Translations under genes and position numbers: made by a program
Origin: Candidatus Hodarchaeota archaeon
GTDB lineage: Archaea > Asgardarchaeota > Heimdallarchaeia > Hodarchaeales > Hodarchaeaceae
Length of the DNA stretch: 13,187 bases
Direction: 5' to 3'
Assembly (NCBI GenBank): GCA_016839665.1
Contig: JAEOTU010000090.1
Span: 1 to 13,187, forward strand
In this document: positions 7,424 through 13,187 of the stretch, piece after piece
Position numbering within the stretch: position 1 is the stretch's first letter
How the letters are laid out: each line of letters begins with the position of its first letter
The notes under the pieces: model-generated
The model's database searches: none
What the model was told of the DNA's origin: nothing
What the model saw: the letters and a program-made list of their open reading frames with translations, nothing else

Positions 7424-7816
7424 CTACAGCACTTCAATCCGTTTCTGTAACAATGAGACTAATTGGCCCCTCGAAATTAAACCAATTCCCACTTTTTCTG
7501 CGAGGCGTGAGGCAGAATAAGAAAAACCCAAAGAGCTGACAATCAATACCCGATTAAGGTCAGGACAGGCTTGGAGAAGCTGCTCAGCTTTATGGATCTG
7601 CCCAACACCCACAATTCGTTTCCAATCTCGAATAATGACGCCGATATATTCAGATTTTTTCGAATTAGTGTCTACGCGTTTTAACACAAACGATAATCGG
7701 GAGTCTGCCAATGGATGCTTGAGAACTTGCATTGGATGGAGAGTAATGAACTGTAGCGCCTCAAATACAGTTTTAGTTAAGTCAAAAAGCGGTTGAGATA
7801 TGAAGTCAGGGGTCAT
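7424..7816 (-). CDS. Compact Mrr-like endonuclease-fold protein, paralogue B
   Basis: The 130-residue product shares the whole layout of paralogue A: FITLHPMQV near residue 23, ADSRLSFVLKRV, IGVIIRDWKRIVGVGQI, QACPDL, VLIVSSLGFSYSA and GLISRGQLVSLL. It differs by a three-residue insertion (SKK) before the first core strand. The segment DWKRIVGVGQI is identical in both copies, which points to a conserved functional site; the DWK triplet sits where Mrr-type nucleases have their catalytic (Q/E)xK. The gene lies upstream of paralogue A on the same strand, separated by 283 bases without a gene. No convincing ribosome site precedes ATG 7816; a weak GGAA is 8 bases away. The pair looks like a tandem duplication that has diverged under selection. 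Target and activity are unknown. Confidence 0.72.
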   Translation of the reverse strand: MTPDFISQPLFDLTKTVFEALQFITLHPMQVLKHPLADSRLSFVLKRVDTNSKKSEYIGVIIRDWKRIVGVGQIHKAEQLLQACPDLNRVLIVSSLGFSYSASRLAEKVGIGLISRGQLVSLLQKRIEVL

Positions 7817-7870
7817 ATTGCGATTCCACTATGTCAGTTTAAAATTGGGGTAATTCTGTGACAGTTGTTA

Positions 7871-7992
7871 TTATTTTACCAATTCATATAAAAAATCTTC
7901 CACAGATAAGAATGTAGGTACTACTACGGTTAGACCTACAACGAGAAAGGATAAGGCGACAAAAATCACCTTTTTTCGTAGATTTCCGACAT
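7871..7992 (-). pseudogene. Probable frameshifted small single-span membrane protein
   Basis: Reading from ATG 7992 on the minus strand gives MSEIYEKR and then a stop at 7968-7966. The -1 alternative frame from the A6 run (7976-7971) continues with a coherent hydrophobic span, VIFVALSFLVVGLTVVV, followed by an amphipathic acidic tail (PTFLSVEDFLYELVK) ending at TAA 7873-7871. One extra A in the run would join the two parts into a 40-residue single-span protein starting MSEIYEKKV. GTGA lies 8 bases before the ATG, and base composition is closer to the coding regions than to the neighbouring spacer. The alternatives are a sequencing error in the homopolymer, a true pseudogene, programmed slippage, or chance. 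I do not recognise the peptide. Confidence 0.3.
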
Positions 7993-8357
7993 AAATCAAT
8001 TCACGATGTGAAAATAAGAAAACATTTGGGATTGGATTGAAAAGAATTCAAAACTTTTGGAAAGTTAATACAAAAGATACTTATTACCTAGAATTCAAGG
8101 AATGAGTGAAAATCATTGTTAAAATGAAATTCTATTATTTAATACCACTCTAACATGTGATAATAGTAATATTAACTTTTACGTGAGAAATTAGGTTCAT
8201 TTCTCCACCCAGAAACATATTGAAAACTAGAATCATTGTTATGAAGTCAATTTATCCACCTATGTCATTAATAAGAGTTTAAAAGCGAGGATTAAAAGAA
8301 TAAATCGTCAATTATTATGAAATCGTCATGAACATTTTTTTTTCTCGTGAAGATAAA

Positions 8358-8388
8358 ATCAGGAATGAGTAATCAGGAATTTTTCCTG
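8358..8388. repeat. Direct and inverted repeat cluster upstream of the kinase operon
   Basis: ATCAGGAAT occurs at 8358-8366 and again at 8372-8380, 14 bases apart. The second copy forms the left half of a perfect inverted repeat, CAGGAA-TTT-TTCCTG (8374-8388). The cluster lies about 95-120 bases before the kinase start and just upstream of its likely TATA box, a position suitable for an operator. It could bind a regulator such as the winged-helix protein of the same operon, but that is inference. Confidence 0.4.
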
Positions 8389-8420
8389 TCAATATTTGAA
8401 AAATTCTTCATAAAAAAATA

Positions 8421-8428
8421 ATAATTAT
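8421..8428 (+). promoter_or_regulatory. Putative TATA box for the kinase-LarE-winged-helix operon
   Basis: ATAATTAT lies 53-60 bases before the ATG at 8481, within a long A-rich stretch that makes the exact box ambiguous. A second A/T block at 8444-8453 is closer to the start codon but would leave almost no leader. Confidence 0.3.
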
Positions 8429-8480
8429 CTTGAATTCAGACAGTAAATTAAAATTTGAATAAAGAAAAGGGAAAAATAAT

Positions 8481-9542
8481 ATGATCTTAACTGTAAAAGC
8501 CCCAGGGCGAGTAGTATTATTTGGAGAACACCAAGATTATCTGGGTTTGCCAGTTATTCCTGCTGCGGTAGATCTATTCATGACTATTGAGGGACAAGTT
8601 TCTAAATCAGATTTATTTCGAATTGAATTACCAGATATTCAAGATGTACAATCTTTTTCCGCTACTGATATTGTTTATCAATCGTCTCGGGATTATTTAC
8701 GTTCAGGTGTAAGGATCCTACAACAAAACGGGATCATACCCCATAAAGAGGGTGTATCAGCAAAAATTACGAGTAACATACCAATGCAAGCAGGGTTGTC
8801 TTCTTCTAGTGCATTATGTGTGATTTGGATTACGTTTCTTGCTGAACTTTTCAATCATCCATTAACTCCGATGGAAATTACGAAGTTGGCACATCAAGCA
8901 GAAGTACTGGAATTTAACGAGCCTGGAGGCATGCAGGATCACATGGTAATCGCCCACGGTTATGTAAATTTTGAGGAATTTGATCCTGTAAGGTGTACTC
9001 AACTTATGACTGAATTTCCAGGGATAGTTGTTGGGAATTCGTTAGAAAAGAAGGATACTCTTAATACTCTTGCATCAATTAAACGCGGTGTAGCGAAAGG
9101 ATTAAAATTTTTAGGGGCAACTGGTGTCAGAGAATTGAAAATAGAAGATGTGGAAAATCTAAATCCACCTAAAGAGCACTTAGACGATTACTCTCTTAGA
9201 GCATTGAAAGCAGCTGTATATAACTTTGAGATTACAAAAATTGCGTATTCAGAACTTAGGAAAGGATTTACGAGCTTTGATGAATCATATATAGGATCAC
9301 TGATTTCACAGCATCATGTTTCTTTGAGGGATTATTTACAAGTCAGCACTCCTAAAATAGAAAAAATGATTGAAGTAGCCATGAAAGCTGGTGCATTAGG
9401 CTGTAAAATCACAGGATCAGGAAACGGAGGGTGTATGATTGCTTTTTGCCCTGGAAACGAGAAGGAAGTAAGTCGAAGGATTCAGCAGATGGATGCGCAA
9501 GCTCACATTGCTCAAGTAGTTCCAGGTGTTCATAGAGTTTGA
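8481..9542 (+). CDS. GHMP-family sugar kinase, galactokinase-like
   Basis: The 353-residue product is a cytosolic GHMP kinase that transfers phosphate from ATP to a sugar-type substrate. Motif 1 is APGRVVLFGEHQDYLG (residues 7-22), very close to galactokinase's PGRxNLIGEHxDY and unlike the GEHxVxxG of mevalonate kinases. Motif 2, the ATP loop, is PMQAGLSSSSA (101-111). GGMQDHM (149-155) carries the likely catalytic Asp153 where galactokinase has MDQ. Motif 3 is KITGSGNGGC (309-318). Length is near the 350-390 usual for galactokinases. It could phosphorylate galactose, a galactosamine, arabinose or a related sugar; the motif-level evidence does not decide. It heads an operon: larE begins 28 bases after its stop. 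The ribosome site is weak (AAGGGA, about 9 bases before ATG). Confidence 0.82.
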   Translation: MILTVKAPGRVVLFGEHQDYLGLPVIPAAVDLFMTIEGQVSKSDLFRIELPDIQDVQSFSATDIVYQSSRDYLRSGVRILQQNGIIPHKEGVSAKITSNIPMQAGLSSSSALCVIWITFLAELFNHPLTPMEITKLAHQAEVLEFNEPGGMQDHMVIAHGYVNFEEFDPVRCTQLMTEFPGIVVGNSLEKKDTLNTLASIKRGVAKGLKFLGATGVRELKIEDVENLNPPKEHLDDYSLRALKAAVYNFEITKIAYSELRKGFTSFDESYIGSLISQHHVSLRDYLQVSTPKIEKMIEVAMKAGALGCKITGSGNGGCMIAFCPGNEKEVSRRIQQMDAQAHIAQVVPGVHRV

Positions 9543-9570
9543 AGAATCGATCTGAAAAGAGCAGATAACC

Positions 9571-10380
9571 ATGGATAAGGATTTAGAAAACAAAATTGCT
9601 GATGGACTCGCTCCAATAAAGGATAAATCAGTGATTGTAGCATTTTCAGGCGGTGTAGATAGTACAGTTGTAGCATTTCTCGTGCAAAAGACATGTAAGA
9701 AAATTAAACTAGTCACTGTTATTTCAGAATGGATTTCCAACACGGAGATTGAGGAAGCAAAAGCTGTGGCTCACCAGTTGAAATTACCACATGAAATCTT
9801 TGAAGTAACATTGAGCTCTGAACAACATTTCTGGGATAATCGTCCAGATCGATGTTATCACTGCAAATCCCTGATATTTTCTCGTTTATTGGGTTACGCT
9901 AAACATAATGGGTACGAAATTGTACTTGATGGAACAAATGCCTCAGATATCACTGGACATAGACCTGGATTGGAGGCTCTTGAAAAATTGGGGGTAATTA
10001 GTCCATTATTACATGGTAAAATAACAAAAGATGAAGTCAGGCAGATAGCTAAACAATATGGGTTATCAGTAGCTAGCAAACCTGCAATGGCTTGTTTGGC
10101 TTCTCGTGTACCTTATGGCGAAAAAATAACCCGTGAAAAATTACATCGTATAGAACAAGGAGAAGAATTCCTACGAGAATTGGAAATTTCCGAACAAATA
10201 CGACTTCGTGATCATGACAAAATGGTACGAATAGAAATAGATCCTAATGATTTCTCAACCTTGTTAGAAAACAAAATTATAGCTAAGGTTGTAAAAAAGT
10301 TGAAAGGATTGGGCTATATCTATGTTACAATGGATTTAGAGGGCTATCGTCCCTCGATACCAGAAATAGATGACGTTTGA
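9571..10380 (+). CDS. larE: LarE-like ATP-dependent sulfur transferase, [4Fe-4S]-type
   Basis: The 269-residue product is a PP-loop enzyme of the LarE family, which adenylates a carboxylate of the nicotinate-derived precursor and inserts sulfur during synthesis of the nickel-pincer nucleotide of lactate racemase and related enzymes. AFSGGVDST (residues 24-32) is the ATP-pyrophosphatase loop. Three cysteines are in family positions: Cys95 and Cys98 in RCYHCKS, and Cys175 in ACLASRVPYG, the last matching the sacrificial cysteine of single-Cys LarE. Having all three points to the variant in which a [4Fe-4S] cluster supplies sulfur catalytically. Length matches the usual 265-280. The C-terminal part (VRIEIDPND, GYIYVTMDLEGYRP) is also typical. 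It is the second gene of the operon, between the kinase and the winged-helix gene; larA, larB and larC are not in the window. Another thiolation target, such as tRNA, is the main alternative. Confidence 0.88.
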   Translation: MDKDLENKIADGLAPIKDKSVIVAFSGGVDSTVVAFLVQKTCKKIKLVTVISEWISNTEIEEAKAVAHQLKLPHEIFEVTLSSEQHFWDNRPDRCYHCKSLIFSRLLGYAKHNGYEIVLDGTNASDITGHRPGLEALEKLGVISPLLHGKITKDEVRQIAKQYGLSVASKPAMACLASRVPYGEKITREKLHRIEQGEEFLRELEISEQIRLRDHDKMVRIEIDPNDFSTLLENKIIAKVVKKLKGLGYIYVTMDLEGYRPSIPEIDDV

Positions 10381-10404
10381 ATAGTTTTAGGTCTGATTCT
10401 TGAA

Positions 10405-10875
10405 ATGTTAATTCAAAAGAATGAATTTCCATTTAAATGGATACCAAAAATCCTCTCCGTGTTGGAAGACAAAGATTTCTGTACCACTTCACAGGTTGCC
10501 AAAGCTATCGGTTCTTGTGTGTCGGATGCTGGAGAGGTATTGAGGATGATGAAATTTCTCACGTACTTTGGGAAAATTAACGCGAATTCTGAAAACAAAT
10601 GGAGACTCAAGTACGCTCCTGAAGATATTAATTCTCCACGCAAGGATTTTCGCTTCAAATATATCCAAAATTTAATAGAAGTTATTGAAATTCTCAAAGA
10701 AGGGCCGAAAAGCACCCATGAAATCGCAAATAAAATTTCGCAAGAATTAGACTATGTGCGAGAAATTTTATCTTTCTTGTCTTTGATTACGGAGAAAGGT
10801 TTTGTTTGTTTGAGGGGAGAAGGGTATCCTCGAGAGTGGACTTTAAGATCTTGGCCCTCAAGTCTCCCTCAATGA
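10405..10875 (+). CDS. Double winged-helix protein, probable transcription regulator
   Basis: The 156-residue product appears to hold two successive winged-helix domains. Domain one spans roughly residues 10-70 (helix ILSVLED, CTTSQVAKAIG as the positioning helix, SDAGEVLRMMKFLTYFG as the recognition helix, and a wing ending KWRLK). Domain two spans about 84-150 (LIEVIEILKEGP, KSTHEIANKIS, LDYVREILSFLSLITEKG, and a wing ending REWTLRSW). The two share the pattern T-x-x-x-[VI]-A, [VI]-L-x-x-[ML]-x-[FL]-L-[TS], and W-x-L at the wing, suggesting internal duplication. It starts 24 bases after larE and is probably the last gene of that operon, so autoregulation of the operon is a reasonable inference. 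Its stop lies 2 bases from the end of the convergent ATPase gene. No effector domain is visible, and DNA binding is inferred from the fold pattern. Confidence 0.7.
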   Translation: MLIQKNEFPFKWIPKILSVLEDKDFCTTSQVAKAIGSCVSDAGEVLRMMKFLTYFGKINANSENKWRLKYAPEDINSPRKDFRFKYIQNLIEVIEILKEGPKSTHEIANKISQELDYVREILSFLSLITEKGFVCLRGEGYPREWTLRSWPSSLPQ

Positions 10876-10877
10876 AA

Positions 10878-13187
10878 TTAAAGAATATGGATATTCTTCC
10901 CATCAAAGGAAATCATCCCACGGATGGCAAGCATTTTCAGAAGAGGAACTATTTCCCCTTCATTCCGATTGAGTAATAGGCATAAACGGTCCGTTGTCAT
11001 GGTTGGATTAAACTTTAAAATTGAAATAATGGCTTCTATTGCCTCTGATGATTCAGAAACATCCGCGGTAGCTGTTCCAGGAGCAGATCTACTCTTTTCA
11101 GAAAGATGAGAAAAGATGGTTTGGAATACCGTTATTCGATCCAGACATTCTTCGAAAACAAAGGCCATGGCTTCATTTCTGGTTATTGTTCGGTTTCCAA
11201 GAGTTAAATCTCCTGCTGAAGCAAAATCCATCAATTTTTTGGTTGCTAGAAGGGCTTGATTTGACATGAAATCAATGTAATACAACCCTCCATATTCGGA
11301 TAGGGAGTGTGCCAGATCCAACGATTTGGTAGCTGTTCGATGTAATGATAATTCTTCATCTCGGAGAATGAAAGCAAAACGAATATTACCTTTAACAAGT
11401 TTCTTTAAGCGTCTTAAACTTTGAAAAACGGTAGCCGAATGCTCCGAATTGTTAATTTCGATGCCCACTGATGTTGGGCCCCGAGGCGTCTGATATGTGA
11501 AAACAAGATCAAGCCCTTTCGTATCTTTCTCAATGAGTTGTCGATCAATCCTAACATTTAAAATCTTCAATCCATAAACAGATCTTTGGTGGTCAATAGA
11601 AGTATTAAGGATTTCATAGAGAACCCCCTTCAAAAAATCACGGCGTACTGGATGAGGAAAAGCAAAAATTTCTTGTTCATACTCTCGGGCATACTTAGCC
11701 CATTTTTTCTCTAAAAACTCAATGAGATCACTTGACGTCATGACTGATCTGGATGGTGAAACTCTTACAGCTTCCATGGATTCTATTGGTGCTGTTGTAG
11801 TTGGGGGACTAGGAACTGATATGGGTTTTGAACTACTCAAATCTGGGAATAAACCCTCAAGTGCTTCAATCTCTTCACTCTTTAAACCAATTATTTTCTT
11901 AGGACTTCCTCTAGGTAGATCTGGGGATGTAATAATCTTCTCTGGAGTCATTGGTGGTACTCCAGCAACTGCCTTTGGTGAAGCTGATGGTGTAACAATC
12001 TTCTCTGGAGTCATTGGTGGTACTCCAGCAACAGCTTCTTGTTGAACATCACCAACAATGTCAGCTGTAGTCAACTCACGAATATACCCCTGATCTTTAA
12101 ACTCGTTTATTCTATCCCGACAGTGACGAAGAAATAAACGAGGATTTCCGTTCATGTTCTTTACTACAATTTTGATGTAATCTTCAGTGAAGGGGTAGGT
12201 AGGAAAGGGGGGGGAAACACCAGAGTCTTGAAACATCATGTCAAATCGAGCTTTGAGGAGCAAAGAACCATTTTCAGGAGTGAGCTTTTCAAGGGTCGTA
12301 ATGTAGTCGATCCGTTGTCGTGAATACTCTGGTATATCTTTTACAATAGATTCAGTCCAGACAACCGATTGGACCATAGCTAACACGAGAAGATGCGGAC
12401 ATTGGTTATATAAATTAGTTAGAGAATCAAAAAGGATCTGTATGCCACTATCTCGTTTGAAACGGATATAGATGGATTCCAATTGGTCGAAACTTAAAAG
12501 AATCGGTTTTTGGGCCAATGCTGTTAGTGTTTGAATTACTGATAGAGCTCTTCCTTCAGTGTTGATGGAATGAGGAACCTCTAACCTTTTGAGATCTGCC
12601 TCTGAAACTTCAATGCCCGATAACCACTTGAAAGCTGTAGGTCTGGTAATAGGATTCAATGTGTGGAATAAGACCTCAAGAAACTGGATATCAACGTCAG
12701 GACTTCTAGCAAGATAATTAATTGCCAATTTTCGAAGATTAGTCGAGTAAAATTTCTCAGGTTTGAACTTGAAGATCATCATTGGATCTTGTTCAAAAGA
12801 AGCTGCTAATGAACTCGCTATAGCATTGTCTGGTAGTCCTTCACCAAGAGCTCGTGAAATAATTTCTCCAATAAAATGTTCAAGTGGACAATACTCCTCC
12901 CCTTCTCCTTTTTTCCGAAGACTGATCATAATCTCTTGTAGAATATGTCCGTAAATACGTTGTAGATCTCCCAATGGTCGAACTGATACAAATAAAAAAT
13001 CCTTTTCAAGTGCAATTCGTCGTAAACGAGCCAAAATGTGCGTTTTTCCAGTTCCAGCATCACCGAGGATCATACACATTCCTGAACGACCTGTGGAACG
13101 TACTTCGTCGAGTGTCTCAATAGCCACTCGGGTCGCTTTACGGTTAATTTCTGGAACATCAATAACTCCTTTGTGCCATGGGTCACC
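10878..13187 (-). CDS. P-loop (AAA+/STAND-like) ATPase fused to a nuclease-fold domain and winged helix, 5' truncated
   Basis: The frame is open to the right window edge (GDPWHKGVIDVPEINRKATR before the GTG at 13127), so the GTG is internal and 769 residues are visible. The ATPase module has Walker A GDAGTGKT (residues 42-49), a Walker B-like ILLSFDQLE (Asp234) and GNPRLFLRH (347-355), similar to a sensor-2 motif. A Pro/Ser/Thr-rich linker (about 383-480) includes two 21-residue repeats. Residues 490-660 resemble a PD-(D/E)xK fold: GLDLVFTY (Asp560), VGIEINN where the usual ExK is Glu577-Ile-Asn579, then a helix FQSLRRLKKLV and strand IRFAFILRDEE. The Lys-to-Asn change suggests a weakened or non-catalytic site. 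The last 55 residues form a probable winged helix (TTDRLCLLLNRNEGEIVPLLKMLAIRG with its wing split off as SFDGKNIHIL). Such fusions suit DNA maintenance or defence; exact role unknown. Confidence 0.8.
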   Translation of the reverse strand, partial: GDPWHKGVIDVPEINRKATRVAIETLDEVRSTGRSGMCMILGDAGTGKTHILARLRRIALEKDFLFVSVRPLGDLQRIYGHILQEIMISLRKKGEGEEYCPLEHFIGEIISRALGEGLPDNAIASSLAASFEQDPMMIFKFKPEKFYSTNLRKLAINYLARSPDVDIQFLEVLFHTLNPITRPTAFKWLSGIEVSEADLKRLEVPHSINTEGRALSVIQTLTALAQKPILLSFDQLESIYIRFKRDSGIQILFDSLTNLYNQCPHLLVLAMVQSVVWTESIVKDIPEYSRQRIDYITTLEKLTPENGSLLLKARFDMMFQDSGVSPPFPTYPFTEDYIKIVVKNMNGNPRLFLRHCRDRINEFKDQGYIRELTTADIVGDVQQEAVAGVPPMTPEKIVTPSASPKAVAGVPPMTPEKIITSPDLPRGSPKKIIGLKSEEIEALEGLFPDLSSSKPISVPSPPTTTAPIESMEAVRVSPSRSVMTSSDLIEFLEKKWAKYAREYEQEIFAFPHPVRRDFLKGVLYEILNTSIDHQRSVYGLKILNVRIDRQLIEKDTKGLDLVFTYQTPRGPTSVGIEINNSEHSATVFQSLRRLKKLVKGNIRFAFILRDEELSLHRTATKSLDLAHSLSEYGGLYYIDFMSNQALLATKKLMDFASAGDLTLGNRTITRNEAMAFVFEECLDRITVFQTIFSHLSEKSRSAPGTATADVSESSEAIEAIISILKFNPTMTTDRLCLLLNRNEGEIVPLLKMLAIRGMISFDGKNIHIL
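11934..12032 (-). repeat. Tandem 63-base repeat with exact 36-base core, encoding a linker repeat
   Basis: A 36-base sequence occurs exactly at 11934-11969 and 11997-12032, a period of 63 bases or 21 codons. In the ATPase protein it yields two units beginning AVAGVPPMTPEKI and ending in variable Ser/Pro-rich residues. A third, degenerate unit may be GSPKKIIGLK just after. The near-identity at DNA level implies a recent in-frame duplication within the linker between the ATPase and nuclease-fold modules. Confidence 0.9.

Larger units (their letters stand above)
7817..8480. other. 664-base gene-poor, very A+T-rich region
   Basis: No intact gene is convincing here. The left part (7871-7992, minus strand) holds a probable frameshifted small membrane-protein gene listed separately and is less A+T-rich than the rest. 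The right part contains an 11-base direct repeat AATCATTGTTA (8111-8121 and 8231-8241, exactly 120 bases apart), two copies of AAATCGTCA 18 bases apart (8302-8310, 8320-8328), a run of nine T on the plus strand (8335-8343), and a repeat/inverted-repeat cluster at 8358-8388. The region should include the promoters of paralogue B (leftward) and of the kinase operon (rightward). An unrecognised small RNA ending at the T9 run cannot be excluded. Confidence 0.5.

Noticed and set aside
8302..8328. Short direct repeats as a CRISPR remnant
   Set aside because: Units are only nine bases, occur twice and are not separated by spacer-length unique sequence; no cas gene is nearby.
8365..8421. An 18-codon open frame (MSNQEFFL...) as a leader peptide before the kinase operon
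   Set aside because: There is no usable ribosome site and it lies upstream of and overlaps the likely TATA box, so it would not be in the operon's mRNA; short frames are common by chance.
8481..9542. Mevalonate kinase
   Set aside because: Motif 1 is GEHQDYLG, the galactokinase form, and no other isoprenoid gene is present.
11722..12045. A plus-strand open frame of about 107 codons opposite the ATPase linker
   Set aside because: It is antisense to a repeat-containing part of a well supported gene, has no ribosome site, and its openness follows from the codon bias of the Pro/Ser/Thr-rich linker.

Overview
The window looks like chromosomal DNA from an A+T-rich archaeon. The evidence is TATA-like boxes about 45-60 bases before several start codons, short leaders with GGAG or GGTGA ribosome sites, terminators that are T-runs or T-rich stretches, and no bacterial -35/-10 promoters. 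The gene content (archaeal-type glutamine synthetase, [4Fe-4S]-type LarE, two-winged-helix proteins, an ATPase of conflict-system type) fits this. An Asgard-type archaeon is my guess from overall impression only; no marker gene in the window proves it.

Layout from left to right. (1) The 3' end of a penicillin-acylase-family hydrolase is followed closely by a small membrane protein. (2) Glutamine synthetase converges on a metal-dependent deaminase/amidohydrolase, with only a 7-T run between them. (3) An unrecognised six-span membrane protein ends in a hairpin terminator, followed by a class III (glutamate-semialdehyde-aminomutase-like) aminotransferase. (4) Two paralogous proteins of about 130 residues with an Mrr-like endonuclease-fold signature lie in tandem on the minus strand. 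(5) A gene-poor stretch of 664 bases holds a probable frameshifted 40-residue membrane protein and short repeats. (6) A plus-strand operon encodes a galactokinase-like GHMP kinase, LarE and a double winged-helix protein. (7) A large minus-strand P-loop ATPase converges on that operon with a 2-base gap and runs off the right edge. It is fused to a possibly inactive nuclease-fold domain and a winged helix.

The left half concerns small-molecule nitrogen chemistry (amide hydrolysis, amine ligation, deamination, transamination), although each gene seems to have its own promoter. The right half mixes sugar phosphorylation and sulfur transfer with three proteins of nucleic-acid or defence type. The most unusual items are the compact Mrr-like pair, the ATPase/nuclease-fold/winged-helix fusion with its 21-residue tandem repeat, and the kinase-LarE-winged-helix operon without larA, larB or larC in view. 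No rRNA, tRNA, CRISPR array, transposase or integrase was seen.
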